Assembly (NCBI RefSeq): GCF_026213295.1
Contig: NC_079412.1
Span: 18,639,147-18,703,146 of the forward strand
DNA length: 64,000 nt
Reading direction: 5' to 3'
Source: Gadus chalcogrammus
Taxonomy: Eukaryota; Chordata; Actinopteri; Gadiformes; Gadidae
The notes beneath the pieces were generated by a model. The model was given only the letters and a program-made list of their open reading frames with translations. It was not told the DNA's origin and ran no database searches. Shown here piece after piece: positions 1 through 11,915 of the stretch. The first letter of the stretch is position 1; every line of letters begins with the position of its first letter. Position numbers and translations under genes: made by a program.

Positions 1-404
1 TGAAGCATGGCTGCAAAATAGAGGATGGATTTCCCCCCTCATTCCTCCCCCCCTTAGCCCCCCTCCGCTATTCTAAAGTATTTGGCTTATTGATTTTTTG
101 GGGGGGGGGGGTTGAACATTTTGATCCAGAAACCAGGACCGGGTCTGCAAGCATCGAAAGATAAGATGCCATATCATTTTTGAATCAGCTATTTTTTGTG
201 GGTCAACAGGGTTCGGGCCTGCATCGATTCGGACGTTAAACCAAAGAAAACAACGCCTCAGAATCACAGCCTCAGCCGCGATGCTGCGAATTAGAACCGA
301 CCGAAGCCGACTCATTCCTTCATCCATGTGTGTGTAGATATATATTTATTTTTTTCTCTCTCCACGTCTCACACCCTCCTCTCTCTCCTCTGCCTGTGTT
401 GCAG
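1..404 (+). other. Upstream non-coding sequence ending in a possible 5' UTR splice acceptor
   Basis: No coding region is recognisable. The stretch contains homopolymer C and G runs near 45-60 and 100-111. Its last 50 bases are pyrimidine-rich and end in GTTGCAG at 398-404, directly before a GC-rich segment. That pattern fits the 3' end of an intron, so the exon carrying the receptor start may begin at 405. An alternative is that this is promoter-proximal DNA with no splice site. No transcript evidence is available, so the acceptor is an inference. Confidence 0.35.
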
Positions 405-427
405 GATCCCTGGCTGCGGCGGAGCTT

Positions 428-469
428 ATGGAGGCTGTGAGCCAGCCGCCGCCTCGTTCACAGGCCTGA
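428..469 (+). other. Upstream ORF 1, 13 codons
   Basis: ATG at 428 is followed by 12 further codons and a TGA at 467-469. It lies 23 bases inside the putative leader exon. There is no known peptide family. It is present only in transcripts that start upstream of the GA tract. Confidence 0.3.
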
Positions 470-571
470 CACCCGAGCTCTCTTCTCCTGGGGAGGGGGG
501 GGGACGGAAAGCAGGAAGAAGGCGATCCACTGCACAGGAGTTCAAGTCACAGGAGTGGAGGAACGAGAACC

Positions 572-689
<118 letters not shown>

Positions 690-740
690 TAGAAGACGGG
701 GGTTTACTCAACACCTTTGTTCCCACTAGTAACTCCCGAG

Positions 741-788
741 ATGGCTCAGTGTGCAGGCCGCCGCGCCGCGGGCCTCAAAGCGCCGTAG
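741..788 (+). other. Upstream ORF 2, 15 codons, strong start context
   Basis: ATG at 741 has G at -3 and G at +4, so it has a good Kozak context. It runs 15 codons to TAG at 786-788 and encodes an arginine/alanine-rich peptide. Scanning ribosomes would be expected to initiate here if the transcript starts upstream. Confidence 0.35.
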
Positions 789-909
789 CCGTAGCCGCGC
801 GCAGCACCTCGCTCTGCTCAGGTGCATTAGGACCGGAATAAAACACAGAGACCTGCAGAGATAGGGGGGGCCGAGAGCACGCCGCCTAGGAGAGGGAGAC
901 ACACAGAAT

Positions 910-917
910 TATAAATA
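910..917 (+). promoter_or_regulatory. TATA-like motif (TATAAATA)
   Basis: TATAAATA lies about 197 bases upstream of the receptor ATG in otherwise GC-rich sequence. A transcription start some 25-30 bases downstream (around 940-945) would give a short leader containing only the last three uORFs. No initiator or transcript evidence supports it, so it is a candidate only. Confidence 0.25.
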
Positions 918-942
918 CTTTGGTGCGTCAGCGCTGAGGAAC

Positions 943-960
943 ATGAGAGGAGACATCTAA
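943..960 (+). other. Upstream ORF 3, 5 codons
   Basis: A minimal ATG-to-TAA frame (MRGDI) about 150 bases before the receptor start, with a moderate start context. Its shortness would allow efficient reinitiation downstream. Confidence 0.3.
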
Positions 961-1048
961 AGACCCCTAAAGCGTGCGTTGAAGACTATCTCAGCCCACC
1001 CTCCGGGATCGTTTTTTTTTCCCTTTTGTTGCGTGCTCGTGCAATTGC

Positions 1049-1114
1049 ATGCGTGGGCCCATTTCTACAAGGGACGTTGGTTTCGTTTTTGGATGCGTGC
1101 TTAGGCTCTCGTGA
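1049..1114 (+). other. Upstream ORF 4, 21 codons, stop overlaps receptor ATG
   Basis: ATG at 1049 opens 21 sense codons and ends at TGA 1112-1114. The A of this stop is the first base of the receptor ATG, giving the sequence TGATG. The frame is offset from the receptor, so it cannot act as an N-terminal extension. The geometry suits termination-coupled reinitiation, though in eukaryotes this is only a hypothesis. A second 3-codon uORF (1093-1104) lies inside it in another frame. Confidence 0.45.
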
Positions 1115-1668
1115 TGGCTGCTGCACAAGGGAGCTCTGCGAGGGGGGGGACTGGTGGTCGCGTGACGAGCGGCGGCCCCCGCCGGCTCCTCCACCTGCTC
1201 CTCCTGGCGCTCCAGGTTCTCACCACCGCCACGGCGGCCAAGCCCAAGACGCCGGGCCACACCCACCTGAACTCCATCCGCATCGACGGGGACATCTCCC
1301 TGGGCGGGCTGTTTCCCGTGCACGCCCGGGGCAACGACGGCAAGGCCTGCGGCGAGCTGAAGAAGGAGAAGGGCATCCACCGGCTGGAGGCCATGCTGTT
1401 CGCCCTGGACCGCATCAACAACGACCACGAGCTGCTGCCCAACATCACGCTGGGCGCCCGCATCCTGGACACCTGCTCCCGGGACACCCACGCCCTGGAG
1501 CAGTCGCTGACCTTCGTCCAGGCGCTGATCGAGAAGGACTCCACCGACGTCAAGTGTCTGAGCGGCGGGCCGCCCATCATCACCAAGCCCGAGAGGGTGG
1601 TGGGCGTGATCGGGGCGTCGGCCAGCTCCGTGTCCATCATGGTGGCCAACATCCTGCGACTCTTCAGA
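1114..1668 (+). CDS. grm4: Metabotropic glutamate receptor 4-like, coding exon 1
   Basis: This exon encodes the first 185 residues of a class C GPCR of the group III mGluR family, a Gi/o-coupled presynaptic glutamate receptor. Residues 1-22 are Gly/Ser/Arg-rich, and RR plus a leucine-rich core at 23-41 looks like a signal peptide. From about residue 52 the Venus-flytrap ligand-binding domain begins ([17 protein letters not shown]). K86 and R90 in KGIHR, and S171 in the ASASSVS loop, correspond to the glutamate-binding residues K74, R78 and S159 of rat mGluR4. NIT at 110-112 is a likely glycosylation site. The [19 protein letters not shown] stretch favours mGluR4 over 6, 7 and 8. The chosen ATG (G at -3 and +4) precedes the signal peptide; an in-frame GTG directly before it is not needed. 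The exon ends in phase 0 at AGA before GTGAGT and is strongly GC-rich against its AT-rich surroundings. Which teleost paralogue (a or b) it is cannot be decided here. Confidence 0.95.
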
Positions 1669-2343
1669 GTGAGTCCCCCCTGTTGGTTTTCACAGCGTTG
1701 CACGTTGTTGCGTCGTTTCTTGATTCACACAGTCCAACACGTGCACAGAGTTGTGTACACGCACGCACGCACACGCATACACGCACACACATCAGAACAA
1801 ACGCACACACAAGTACACACTCATATACGTACGTGAACACCAACACACACAAACCTACACATTTCTCTGGCGATATCATGCAGCAGTATGTCATCATACA
1901 ACTTGTACACTCCTAAACTAAATACTTAATCAACCGGGCCGTGAAGCAAACCTAAATCCATGTACTGCAGGTTTTGGTGATGTTCTTTTAATTGCCCTTC
2001 AGTTCATGCATGAGATTAGAGTAAGGTGTTGTCCAGCAAACTGCAGCCCATCCTTACTTCATAATCCTCTCCACTAACGACAATCATTTGCGTTCCTTCA
2101 GCCCATTCATTCTAGGCTGTCATGCGTGTTATGCAAGCTTACGCGAGTGGAGCGTATGAATGGATGCGACTGAGTTGCTTTGACACTTTAGAGGTTGCGC
2201 GAAATGTACGATAGAGCGGTGCTGGCGTCACACCTGTTCAGGGTTGTCAAGAAAGTCTGCTTACAAATGAGTTCTGTGTCAAATGATGGATAGTTAGTAA
2301 ATACTGGAATACGAATAAGAAACACACGCACGGATGCACAGAA

Positions 2344-2344
<1 letters not shown>

Positions 2345-2380
<36 letters not shown>

Positions 2381-2403
2381 GGCAGACAGACAGACAGACA
2401 GAC
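2345..2403 (+). repeat. (GACA)n tetranucleotide microsatellite
   Basis: About 15 copies of GACA with one GGCA variant, running directly into an AC/GCAC-rich tract to about 2460. The second copy of the segment (around 60292-60343) has fewer units, showing length variation. Confidence 0.9.
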
Positions 2404-2750
2404 AAAAACACACACACACACACGCACCCACGCACGCACGCACTCACGCACGCACACACGCCACTAGCATTCATGGCACAAATTAATTCCCAGCAGTGTG
2501 AAGTGTTGCTGAGGCGGATGCTCAGCTCGTCTCTCGCGGGGGCAAAGTATCAGGTGGAGGGAACAACTATGCATGACGGTTAGCGCTGTCCATTGAGATG
2601 ACAGCCAGACCTGCAGACTTGTTCCCTTATTTACAGCAGTGAACAATGGCGTCGAAAGCGCCAGTGCTGACACCGCCGGAAAGAAACATCCTCACAATGA
2701 CCAGAGTTTGTTTGTTGATCATAACTTTGCTGCATGGGCGGCATCGTTAG

Positions 2751-2752
<2 letters not shown>

Positions 2753-2845
<93 letters not shown>
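2753..2845 (+). repeat. (TG)n microsatellite
   Basis: An uninterrupted TG run of about 93 bases. The matching run at 60690-60776 is about 6 bases shorter. Long TG runs can adopt Z-DNA, but nothing here shows a function. Confidence 0.95.
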
Positions 2846-2849
<4 letters not shown>

Positions 2850-3019
2850 CACTGATTCCTCCATGGCTTATCCTGATCCTGCTTGCGGTCTCAGCCTACT
2901 AGTGTTGGCTCAGCACTCCGGGATCAGACGGGAGGAATCCGTCCCCATGGTGTGACATGAATATTTCACCACTTTGTAGTAACGTCATTCCTTTTTTGGG
3001 GGGAGGTGTGGGATTGGGA

Positions 3020-3236
<217 letters not shown>

Positions 3237-5439
3237 CTGCATCACCTCACCGCCGCACACCCCCGTCCGTACCTCGGACGGGCTCCCATCAGCTCGCTCC
3301 TATTTACTGCTACATGAGCAGGAGAGCAGAGTGCACGAGCACTCGAGGTAATTAGTGTTGGCTTGGTTATGATACTCAAGACTGAGTGAGGGTAATTAAA
3401 GCTTCACGTTTTTTCTTTCCTTTCTCTTTTCCCTTTGTCTTCTGCTGATGGCGGCTGGGACAGGAAGGGACACTGGCATCATCCTCTGCTTTACATGACA
3501 CGCCGTGTCACTCCTTCTCCCTCTCCCTCTGCAGGGATGTGACATGATGGAGGGCTGGGGAGGGAGACTGCATCGTGAGACGGGCCGCCTGTTTTTTTCT
3601 TTCCCCCAAGGTATCGTGAGCTGACTTGCTGAGACAATCATAAGCTCTCAGGCAAAAGAGGGAGGGACGGGGATGGGAAGAGGTGGGGAAGAAGGGGGAG
3701 GAGGGGGGAGACGGGGGGGGGGGACGGGGGGGGGGGGGTGTGGGGTATGGGCAGCACACTCTCAGCAGCAGCGCTCCAAATTAGTCACAAGCAGACGCAT
3801 TGGTTCTGCAGGACTAGCGATAGTCTCGGTGGAAGGGAGAGGCCTGAAGAGAGAAGGAGAGAGAGAAGGAGACAGAGAGGGAGAGAGAGGAAGGGAGGCA
3901 TCCTGGGAGCATCCTGTACCGACTGAAGCGACGCCCGCATCGGCAGACGCCGAGGGTTAACTAGCTGACTGCTGTGCTGCCGGTAAAGCGAGAGATCTTC
4001 CTTTTCTTTGCCGCTCATTAGAGGAAGAGATATATGTCAAGAGGAGGCACTCCTCCCCGCCTCTCCTCTTTCTAGCCACAGCTCGATCTGTGAGCGGACG
4101 GCTCTGTGGACATGAGCTCCATCGGTAGGGAGATCCGTATGAATGGAAGAACAATAATGATGAACTGATGTTTGCATGGGTTGATTGGAGATCACCATGA
4201 AAACGAATAATAGAATACTAAAAGAGAATACTAATCCCCTTTGTATTCTACTACGGTTCTTAATCTTGGAAGTCCTCGTCTACATTATGAATCCCAGAGC
4301 AACTTTAAACCATGAGTATAGTCAATCAATAAATCAGAGGTAATCCTGGGTTGGACCATAATCCTGGCAAGGGGGGCTTACTACTCAAACGACATAATAG
4401 AGTTCTTAATTATATTCATGAAGACAGGCAGATTTCCCAGAAGGCCGTGCTGCAGGAGCCGTTCCCCACGTCCACCTCCAGCCACGGGGGCTCAGGGGGT
4501 GCTCTTGGGCTCGCCTCACGTCGAGTCACCTTCACGGAGCCGGAGCCAACGCTCGGACCGGCCGCTGATCGAAGGAAGGGGTCGGGGAAGGGGGAATAGA
4601 GGCCGCCCAAATGGGCAGTATTCCTACATTACACAGACCTTTTCCCCCCAAGCCTCCAGCCACTACTATACCCACCCATCCATGCACGACAAACCCCACT
4701 TATTATGCTGTCTGTGCCCAGCAGAACCAAACGCAACATAAGGGCCGATCGACAAAAAACAAACAGGGGTGGGAGAATAAAAACAAGCTCTGTCAGGAAG
4801 GCGGCAGGAAGGCTGTTGTTTCACCGTGTTTCCGTGGCGGTGTTTTCCCCGTGTCACTCAACATGACGTCCTCCTATCGATCGGACACAGTCCGTCCGGC
4901 GTCTCACCACGCCGCACCACAAGCCCTTTCCCCGGCGTGCTCCCGGGTCCGGGCCAGAAGGTCTGTGAGCCGAGGGGGATTAGTTCCAGCCTGGGGAGCA
5001 CAGCCCGCCACGCGGCCGCCGGTCCATTGGGGAGGCGGCCCGGAGAGAGAGTATCTCAGTTTGACCCGTTGCCCCCCCCCCCCTGTCCCGCTCCGTCGGC
5101 GAGCCTGGTGTCTGCGGCTTCTAATCGCTGTGAGGCATTGTGAGAAATGATCTCCGCTTGTACCTCCTGTTCTGGCTTTCTTGTTACATTGATATTAATT
5201 TATTTACCCTTCACTCATCGAAAATGTGTTTTGTGAGGGTCTGACCTGGGCAACAGGGCAGCTCAGAGCGGAGTAAAACCCAGCACTAAACTAACAGAGG
5301 AACATGAAGGATTTGGCGATACTCTTTGGTGATAGAAGTGAGACAGAAAGAATGAACACACAGGCAGCAGCCGATTGTGTCCTGTTATGGCATGTGGCAT
5401 TCAATAGGATGGTATGCTACAGGCGTACAACGGTATGTT

Positions 5440-5585
5440 GTATAACAGCAATGCCATACGAACCGTGCAGTGTGTTCTAGCGAGGTCAGTACCTCAGGGG
5501 TTGTAGTTCTGCTCCAGGGCCGACTGGACCGCCCTTGACGCAGGTCGCTCTGGACAAAGCATCTGCTGAATAAATGTAATGTAAT
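5440..5585 (+). repeat. Teleost interspersed repeat fragment
   Basis: The stretch around 5545-5584 (GCATCTGCTGAATAAATGTA and flanks) matches from memory a very common fish repeat whose usual form reads 'GATAAAAGCGTCTGCTAAAT...'. A related motif in the opposite orientation occurs at 49765-49810. The element boundaries are not clear, and a Repbase or Dfam search would be needed to name the family. Confidence 0.5.
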
Positions 5586-6052
5586 ACAATGAACCGTGGG
5601 TGTATGGGTCTTATGGACTATGCAGTCTTACCCCCAGACGGAACCTATAGGTGGTTTTCTCAGCCGGTATTAAGAATCGTAAAATTCAGATGTAAAACTG
5701 TGCATGTCAAAATAGGACTGGAGTCGATAAAATGTTCGTACCACAAGGTTGTTTTCTGTACGGTTGGTGGGGCGGGGGTCTGGGGGGCTTTGAAGAGGCT
5801 GGATATGTGGAGGGAATGTCCTTCCCGCTAATTGCCGTCTTCAATCCTCCAGACAGCATTAAACAGAAGAGGAATTTGGGCTGCCCTGCGACGGCGCCGC
5901 GTGGAAGACAGCCAGGCTCCGAGCACGTCGGAGAGGAGGGCACTGCGCAGGCCCCCATGAATCACTGGTGAATCAAACCGAAGGGACCCTCATTACAAAT
6001 TAGAGAGGGGGTACCATTAGAAAAGATAGCTCATCCTCGTTAATCAAGGCTA

Positions 6053-9000
6053 ATGTGGATGGATGGGAGGCTGTGTTACGGATGTATTGCGCGGTGTACT
6101 TCCCTGAACATCTCAGGATTATTTCCCCTTCAAATATCATGAACTGAGAATGAGACAACCAATTCAGTGGAATTGCTTCATATGTCATCATATCATAAAT
6201 ACAGCCATCTATGCTAAATAAAATACAGCATATTTAAAAGCTTCTATATGTTGTCTATAAATATACATTTATTTATATAAATATATATATATTTATAAAT
6301 AAAACAGAAGTACCTGACTGTCACGTGTTGCAGTGGCTGTCTTTTTAAAGGATTTCACAACTCACAAGTCATCATTAGAGAAATCAACTTTAAATAAGGC
6401 TAATCTGGTGGAGAATGGAAGTCCAACCCGGTGATGCCATGTGTCTGCTATCACCAGAGATGTTAACCCAGTGGGCTTACCAAAGCCGACAGAGGACGAT
6501 CAATTCTCATCCCCAGGCTAATGGTCTTCCCTGACGAAGACCTTCCCTGCCCCAGTGCAAAACCCCAGCCAATCCCAGCTTCTTACAGACCTGTTCAGAT
6601 CACGCTGATGTGTCTTCTCCATTCATAAGCCAGCCAACGTTCCTTTAAAGACTTTCGTAGGAATAAGCTTGTATATGAATCATATTTTTTTCAGGCCACT
6701 GTGATAAGGAGAACGCAACGTGGAGGCGTTTTCTCCTGCTTAACTTACGGAGTCAGGGGTTGAACTACTGAATTTGCTGCACCATATTGCTATTGATTTT
6801 CTCGAAGGGTTTGCACCGAAACTAAACTTAAGATGAATAGACCAACTTAGGGCTCATTTTTTCAGAAGATGCTCTCAATTGTACAATGTGCAGAGTAAAC
6901 TCAAGGTATCGAATCACAAATGCAAAGATGCTTTGGACAATTATTTTTAGAGTTGGTATAATACCATCTCGCAATGCCATGAGAGTGTTCTGCAACGGCA
7001 GCTGCTGTTAGTTAAAATGTCTGTAAATTACAAAAAAATAATGTAGAAATAGTTCCATAGTGTGAAACCACATAGTCATTGTGAAACATTTCATGTACAC
7101 TGTGTTTTTCCCTGAAGTAACACTCTTATATAAATAAAGTAATCTTCCTCCTTACTTGTTATGCATTCACACTATTTGATATTGATCCTTTCCCTGCCTC
7201 TTTTTGGAAGTGTGTCTACTTAGTTCTTCTTCTTCTTTTGACCTGCAGCTATTCTTATGCATAATGTAGACGTCAGGCTTGATTCAATGTTATTTTGCCT
7301 TGTACACAATCTCTACTTTTGAGGAAAGAACTTGGACTTAAGCTTATATTATCTCATTCTCATCTCTTCTAGTCAACAATCTTATTGGTTTGGTATGCAG
7401 AGATGTTTGAGTCAATCGTTTTATAGTTTTTCCTTGAACTGTATGTTTAGCACAAGCAGCACGGTGGTTGCATTTATCTTTAGAGAGCAACGTGCTTGTT
7501 GAAAAGGGAGAGATAAAACAATACACTGCACTGCACCTCTTCCTCGATGGCTTTCTTTAGAGAACAGACACTCCTGTTATCTCCTCCAAAACCAATGACC
7601 CATGTAGTCATGGACATGCGTGTGGGCCAGCGCCATCGACTCACAGAATACATTACCTGCCTGCATTGTTCTCGCGTTTAATCAATTACCCAGACTAAAC
7701 GGAGACAGACGCTCTGACACGGATACCTTCCATGTCAAGAGACAGCAGCTCTTGACATGGATTAGTTCCATGTGCTGTGGCCATGACACCCTCATGAATG
7801 AAACGTGGGTGGCTCAGCCTGTCTCCCACCACAGAGAAACCTCCTGTAAGGGGAATGCGTGGAGACGTGGGTTTGCATTGCTAAACAGCGAACAGTGTTT
7901 GTAAATGCAGCATGTTTGAATGGGAAAATTTGCTGTTTTGGTAACAGCACAGGTCAATGAGGTCTAAGCATGGTCTTTAATGAGAAAATACTATAATTTA
8001 GCCAATTGGTTTTCAGTGAACATTTTTAATGTATAGAGCTAAATCCAATGAAGTATTTCACCAGAATGGAATTAATTTAAGCCTTCTCATCGTGTTTATA
8101 GTCAGATTTCATTGTCCTATTTTACAGTCGTGATGAACAGGAAGATAAATGGGAAAGCAGTACCCCTTCTGTTGTAATATTGGCCATCTCCCCCAGTGTT
8201 TGTAATAAACTATGGAAGCTGTCCTGCAACTGAAAAAGTTGAAATATTTCCCAGAAATTGTCAGGAACCCAGAATCCCTGCAATATTTCTTCCTGAAACT
8301 TAATTACCAGGATTCTGTTTTTATATCTTGCACTTTAGGTATCTTATAGCCTTTCTCAGCTGGTACTGTGCGCATACCCATAATCCCAAGCATGAGTTTT
8401 GGAGAGATTGTCAGAAATAGAAAATAAAAAAAAGAATACACTTTTGGAGGTTTATTAAAATATATGTGTGTTGTTTCAAATAAAGGTGCCAAACTTTGAA
8501 GGTATGTCAAGAGAAAATGGAAAGTAAAGTTAGCCTTCACGCAGAGAACTAAGCTGTCTGCTGGCATCATTGTCAAAAGAACCAGAGAGGGAAACAACCG
8601 CTCGACGGACTCGCCCAATCTGCCTGCACTGCTTAGCTAGCATTAGCTAGGCGTAGCGTGATTTGAGCGGGAAAGACTGCGGGCCCACTCAGCCCTCTCT
8701 GCCTCTTAACCACCACACACTGCATAGCTGCTACCACAGGTTTACGCAGCCCCACTTTCAGTTTATGCAACTTCAGCTGAAAAAATAGGGAGATTAAATA
8801 TTTAATATCGAGCAGTTGGGGCCTCAGAAAAGTGCCGTTCTTCCCAGGGTGAGAGCTAACCATAGTGCCTCGAGATTGGCCTAGGTTAGGAAGAAATGTC
8901 CTGTTCACTGTGTTGCATCAGTTTTCAAAATGAGCTCAGGCAGGGTGAACGCTTTGTTATATACATGTTTCATAATATTCTTAATTTGATTTTTCCTAAA

Positions 9001-10640
9001 TGAAACCTTGGCAGCCCACTGGATTGTATTGGACTGTATCTCCTATTGGTTTTATTTCATTAAGTTGTATGACATACAAATGGTCTTTATTCTGATGTTA
9101 TTGTTGTCATTCAATTCGAATAGGGTCACAGCAAAAAACTTGTATCATTTGCACATGTTGACGCTTTTAAAGCAGGCAGAATCATTGGGATGCACAGAAC
9201 ATTAAATATGTTTTTGTAGATTTGGTATAATGACAAATATGTGTCCAATGCTCTCGTGTCTAGGGCTTAAGCAATCGTCCACGAGCTGTTTTAATGACAT
9301 AAGAATCAGTTTTGTACTGCTGTGATGCATACTTATGACACGAGGATGTAGGCTTATTTCCCTGCGTTCTCTATCATACCTTTACTTGATGGACATGGTG
9401 AACAGAGACCATCAAGATAGACCAAATAAATAGATAATAAAGGATGGAAGAATAACTGTTTAAATCATCAACTTTCAAAAGGTCTGTAAATAAACTGATT
9501 TAAAAGGAAAGTTTCCCTCACCCTTAAACACATGTAGACACTTTTATCTGCATCTATGTAAGGTCCTGTTCTAATGTCATTTCCTCCTCTATTTTTATGT
9601 TTTTCACATCAATATAAGATGTAACATGACAATGGCTCATGCAGTATTCACACTCATGAGTACATAAACATATATGTGATGTTATGGAAAGTAAGTAATG
9701 TAGAAAATATGATCACCATAGAATATAAAAAACTGAAACCTCATCAAAGCAGCAGCGTTTTGCGGTACTGGTTGACACCCCAGGCAGCGACACTTTATTT
9801 ACTCACTAATTATCAATTTCCACAGCAATGTCTTTCATTTAGCAAGGTCAACAACAGCAGGCTACAACTTCCAGGAGATTGAAGAACAAACATTTTGGCC
9901 TGCAGCCAAAACACACCAATATAATATCTGGCTTTTACTTATGTACTCCAGAAGACCATTTCTCTTCTTCCTGTCAATCCACAGAAAAACAGACACCATA
10001 AATTCTCCCCTTTATTATCTCCCTGCAATGGTTCTTGGCAAATTATAAAAGTTGCATCTTAATTGGTTTTACCGACCGAACGCAAAGGCTCAAAATTGTT
10101 TTTCGCTTAAGGGGAGCCGAGAAGAGACGTTTTGTTGGAGAGAATAATGGCCGACGCCACAAACAAACAAAGAGGACAGTTTGAGGAACCGAACGTCGTG
10201 AGCCAGCGGTTAGGAGGAGAAAGGCCGACACGAGACACGAGGCTGCCCTGCACGCCCCTACAACTTTACAGAAGGAGGCCGTGGAACAAAGTCGTGCGTC
10301 CCTCCATTGCCGCCGTGGTTGAAAGGGAGAAGGTTGTGTATAATAACACGTTGCTCTGCCCACCTCCTCTCCAAGTACGACTGGGTAATGGCAGGGAAGA
10401 CATAAATGTGGGCAGTCTCCGAGCTTTGTTTCTGCTGCCGTTTATCAGCCAACCGCAGATCCCTTCCATCGTAGGCGTCTGGGGGTAATGGATTAGAGTG
10501 CTGCTACAATTGATACCACGCCTGAGAAAGAACCGCATATTTTAGAGTTTCTTTGTCTCTGTGTGAGTTCTGTTTATTCCACCGCTGGGTGGGGAATGCT
10601 GCTGATATGGCCCTTGGCACAGCAGCCAGTTTAGAGCAAT
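6053..10640. other. Intronic sequence without recognisable genes
   Basis: AT-rich unique-looking DNA. All open frames are short and show no family resemblance. Notable small structures are an AT palindrome at about 6267-6303 and a perfect 12-bp inverted repeat at 7730-7760. The stretch 10080-10480 is of higher complexity and open on both strands, but it resembles no protein I know. Confidence 0.6.
7730..7760. repeat. Perfect 12-bp inverted repeat with 7-base loop
   Basis: CCATGTCAAGAG at 7730-7741 is followed by seven bases and then its exact reverse complement at 7749-7760. It would form a short stable hairpin. There is no T-run or other sign of a dedicated RNA gene. Function unknown. Confidence 0.8.
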
Positions 10641-10659
10641 AACATTGGCATGTCTAGGC

Positions 10660-11020
10660 GTAATGGGATGGAATAGCACCAGGCTACCCTATTGAGCAAA
10701 GATTTTTTAAGCATTAGTAGTGTGTGTTGTTGGTAAGTGGCCTTTATGACATGGTGTTTCGCTGGGATTATTCTTCACACCGAGATGCGGTTGCGTTTAG
10801 TATTTTTCGAGAATTCTTGGAATAATTATGCATATCCAGAGTTGTTGGAATGGTACCAGGAAAGCCGAGTGAGGAACAGTTATTAGCATTAGTGGAAGTA
10901 TGTGTTGCTGTTCTGTGGCATTATCCCTCGGTGTGCAGGTATGTTTAGCATAATCCAAGATGCAGCTGGATTTAATATTTTCTCTGCATATTTGGTATAA
11001 TTACATGCTACAATAATCAT
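10660..11020 (+). repeat. Ancient two-copy tandem duplication, unit about 175 bp
   Basis: Two blocks align with an offset of 175-177 bases. Each contains a GGAAT...ACCAGG start, AGCATTAGT (10710 and 10885), a GAGATGCGG/AAGATGCAG block and TGG(A/T)ATAATTA near the end. The copies have diverged considerably, so the duplication is old. No coding content is recognisable. Confidence 0.55.
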
Positions 11021-11500
11021 TTATGTTTTGGTAATTCAAATTTACTGCATCAGAACCATTCAGGGAATATAGTTACTATGCTTAAGTTCTAACATTTGCA
11101 TTCAATGGAATGCAAATGACAGAATTCAAAGCGGCCCTCTGATGGCGATATATATCAGTATATAGACCCTAGAATATCTGTGGTATAAAGGCTGGGACGA
11201 ATTTCGAATTATAAATATGTACAATGCATAACGTTAGCTGTCTGGCTCATAGCTGAGCAGACTAGAATACCTCCCGTTGCCAAGTCGTAGCTAAGGTCCG
11301 TCCTGGTGGAGGAGAGAACAACGTTTCCGTTGCGTACGGGAGGGTAATGATTGTTCCAGGTATCAGTCAAACCCTCAAGTGTTACCAGGGAAACAAAGTT
11401 ATGGCTTTTGAAAAACTTTATATTTGGATGGTAAAACGCATGAAAATATAAGTGAATGGTCTTAAATTATTTTCTTTGGCAAGTGACCATGTTATAAGGG

Positions 11501-11640
11501 GGATAATGCCCTTCGAGGTGTCCATTATCAGGAATTAATGGATTTCGCGCAGGCAACCGTCCTCTGCTGCGCGTCTGATGGTTCTAGGCCTCCGCGTCGT
11601 CCATTAATATGGATAATGGACACCTCGTCGGGCATTATCC
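11501..11640. repeat. Palindromic MITE-like hairpin element
   Basis: GGATAATGCCC...CGAGGTGTCCATTATC at 11501-11529 is mirrored by GATAATGGACACCTCG...GGGCATTATCC at 11611-11640. A further inner pair (ATTAATGGA / TCCATTAAT) extends the symmetry. The whole 140 bp can fold into a long imperfect hairpin, typical of a small MITE or foldback element. The family is not certain and target-site duplications were not established. Confidence 0.65.
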
Positions 11641-11848
11641 CTTACATAAATTACTTGTGACTGAGCGCTATTATAACGTGTTTTTGTAAAGTTTTTCTTC
11701 CAAAAGGAATGCACGTATTTATCTATATCTGTTAGCATTTCAGTACATTTCTGCATGTATCTATGTGACGGCACAAAAGGGTCACTCTGAAAAATGCTTG
11801 TTTTTTAAAGTGTAACACACTATTATACTTATTATTGTTTTTTTTATA

Positions 11849-11871
11849 ATTATTATTATTATTATTATTAT

Positions 11872-11915
<44 letters not shown>
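11849..11915 (+). repeat. (TTA)n-(TAG)n trinucleotide microsatellite
   Basis: About eight TTA units pass directly into about fourteen TAG units. The compound structure suggests slippage from a single mutated trinucleotide seed. Confidence 0.9.

Noticed and set aside
991..1703. Long minus-strand frames opposite exon 1 (166 and 200 residues)
   Set aside because: They are shadows of the GC-rich receptor exon. The plus-strand frame has clear mGluR homology and correct splice sites, while the antisense products have no family features.
1026..1916. 296-residue plus-strand frame overlapping exon 1
   Set aside because: It is in another phase from the receptor, is low-complexity, and runs into intronic AC repeats.
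10043..10538. Overlapping 118-, 106- and 90-residue frames
   Set aside because: Open on both strands in a moderately GC-rich stretch, but none resembles a known protein and no splice sites bracket a single frame.
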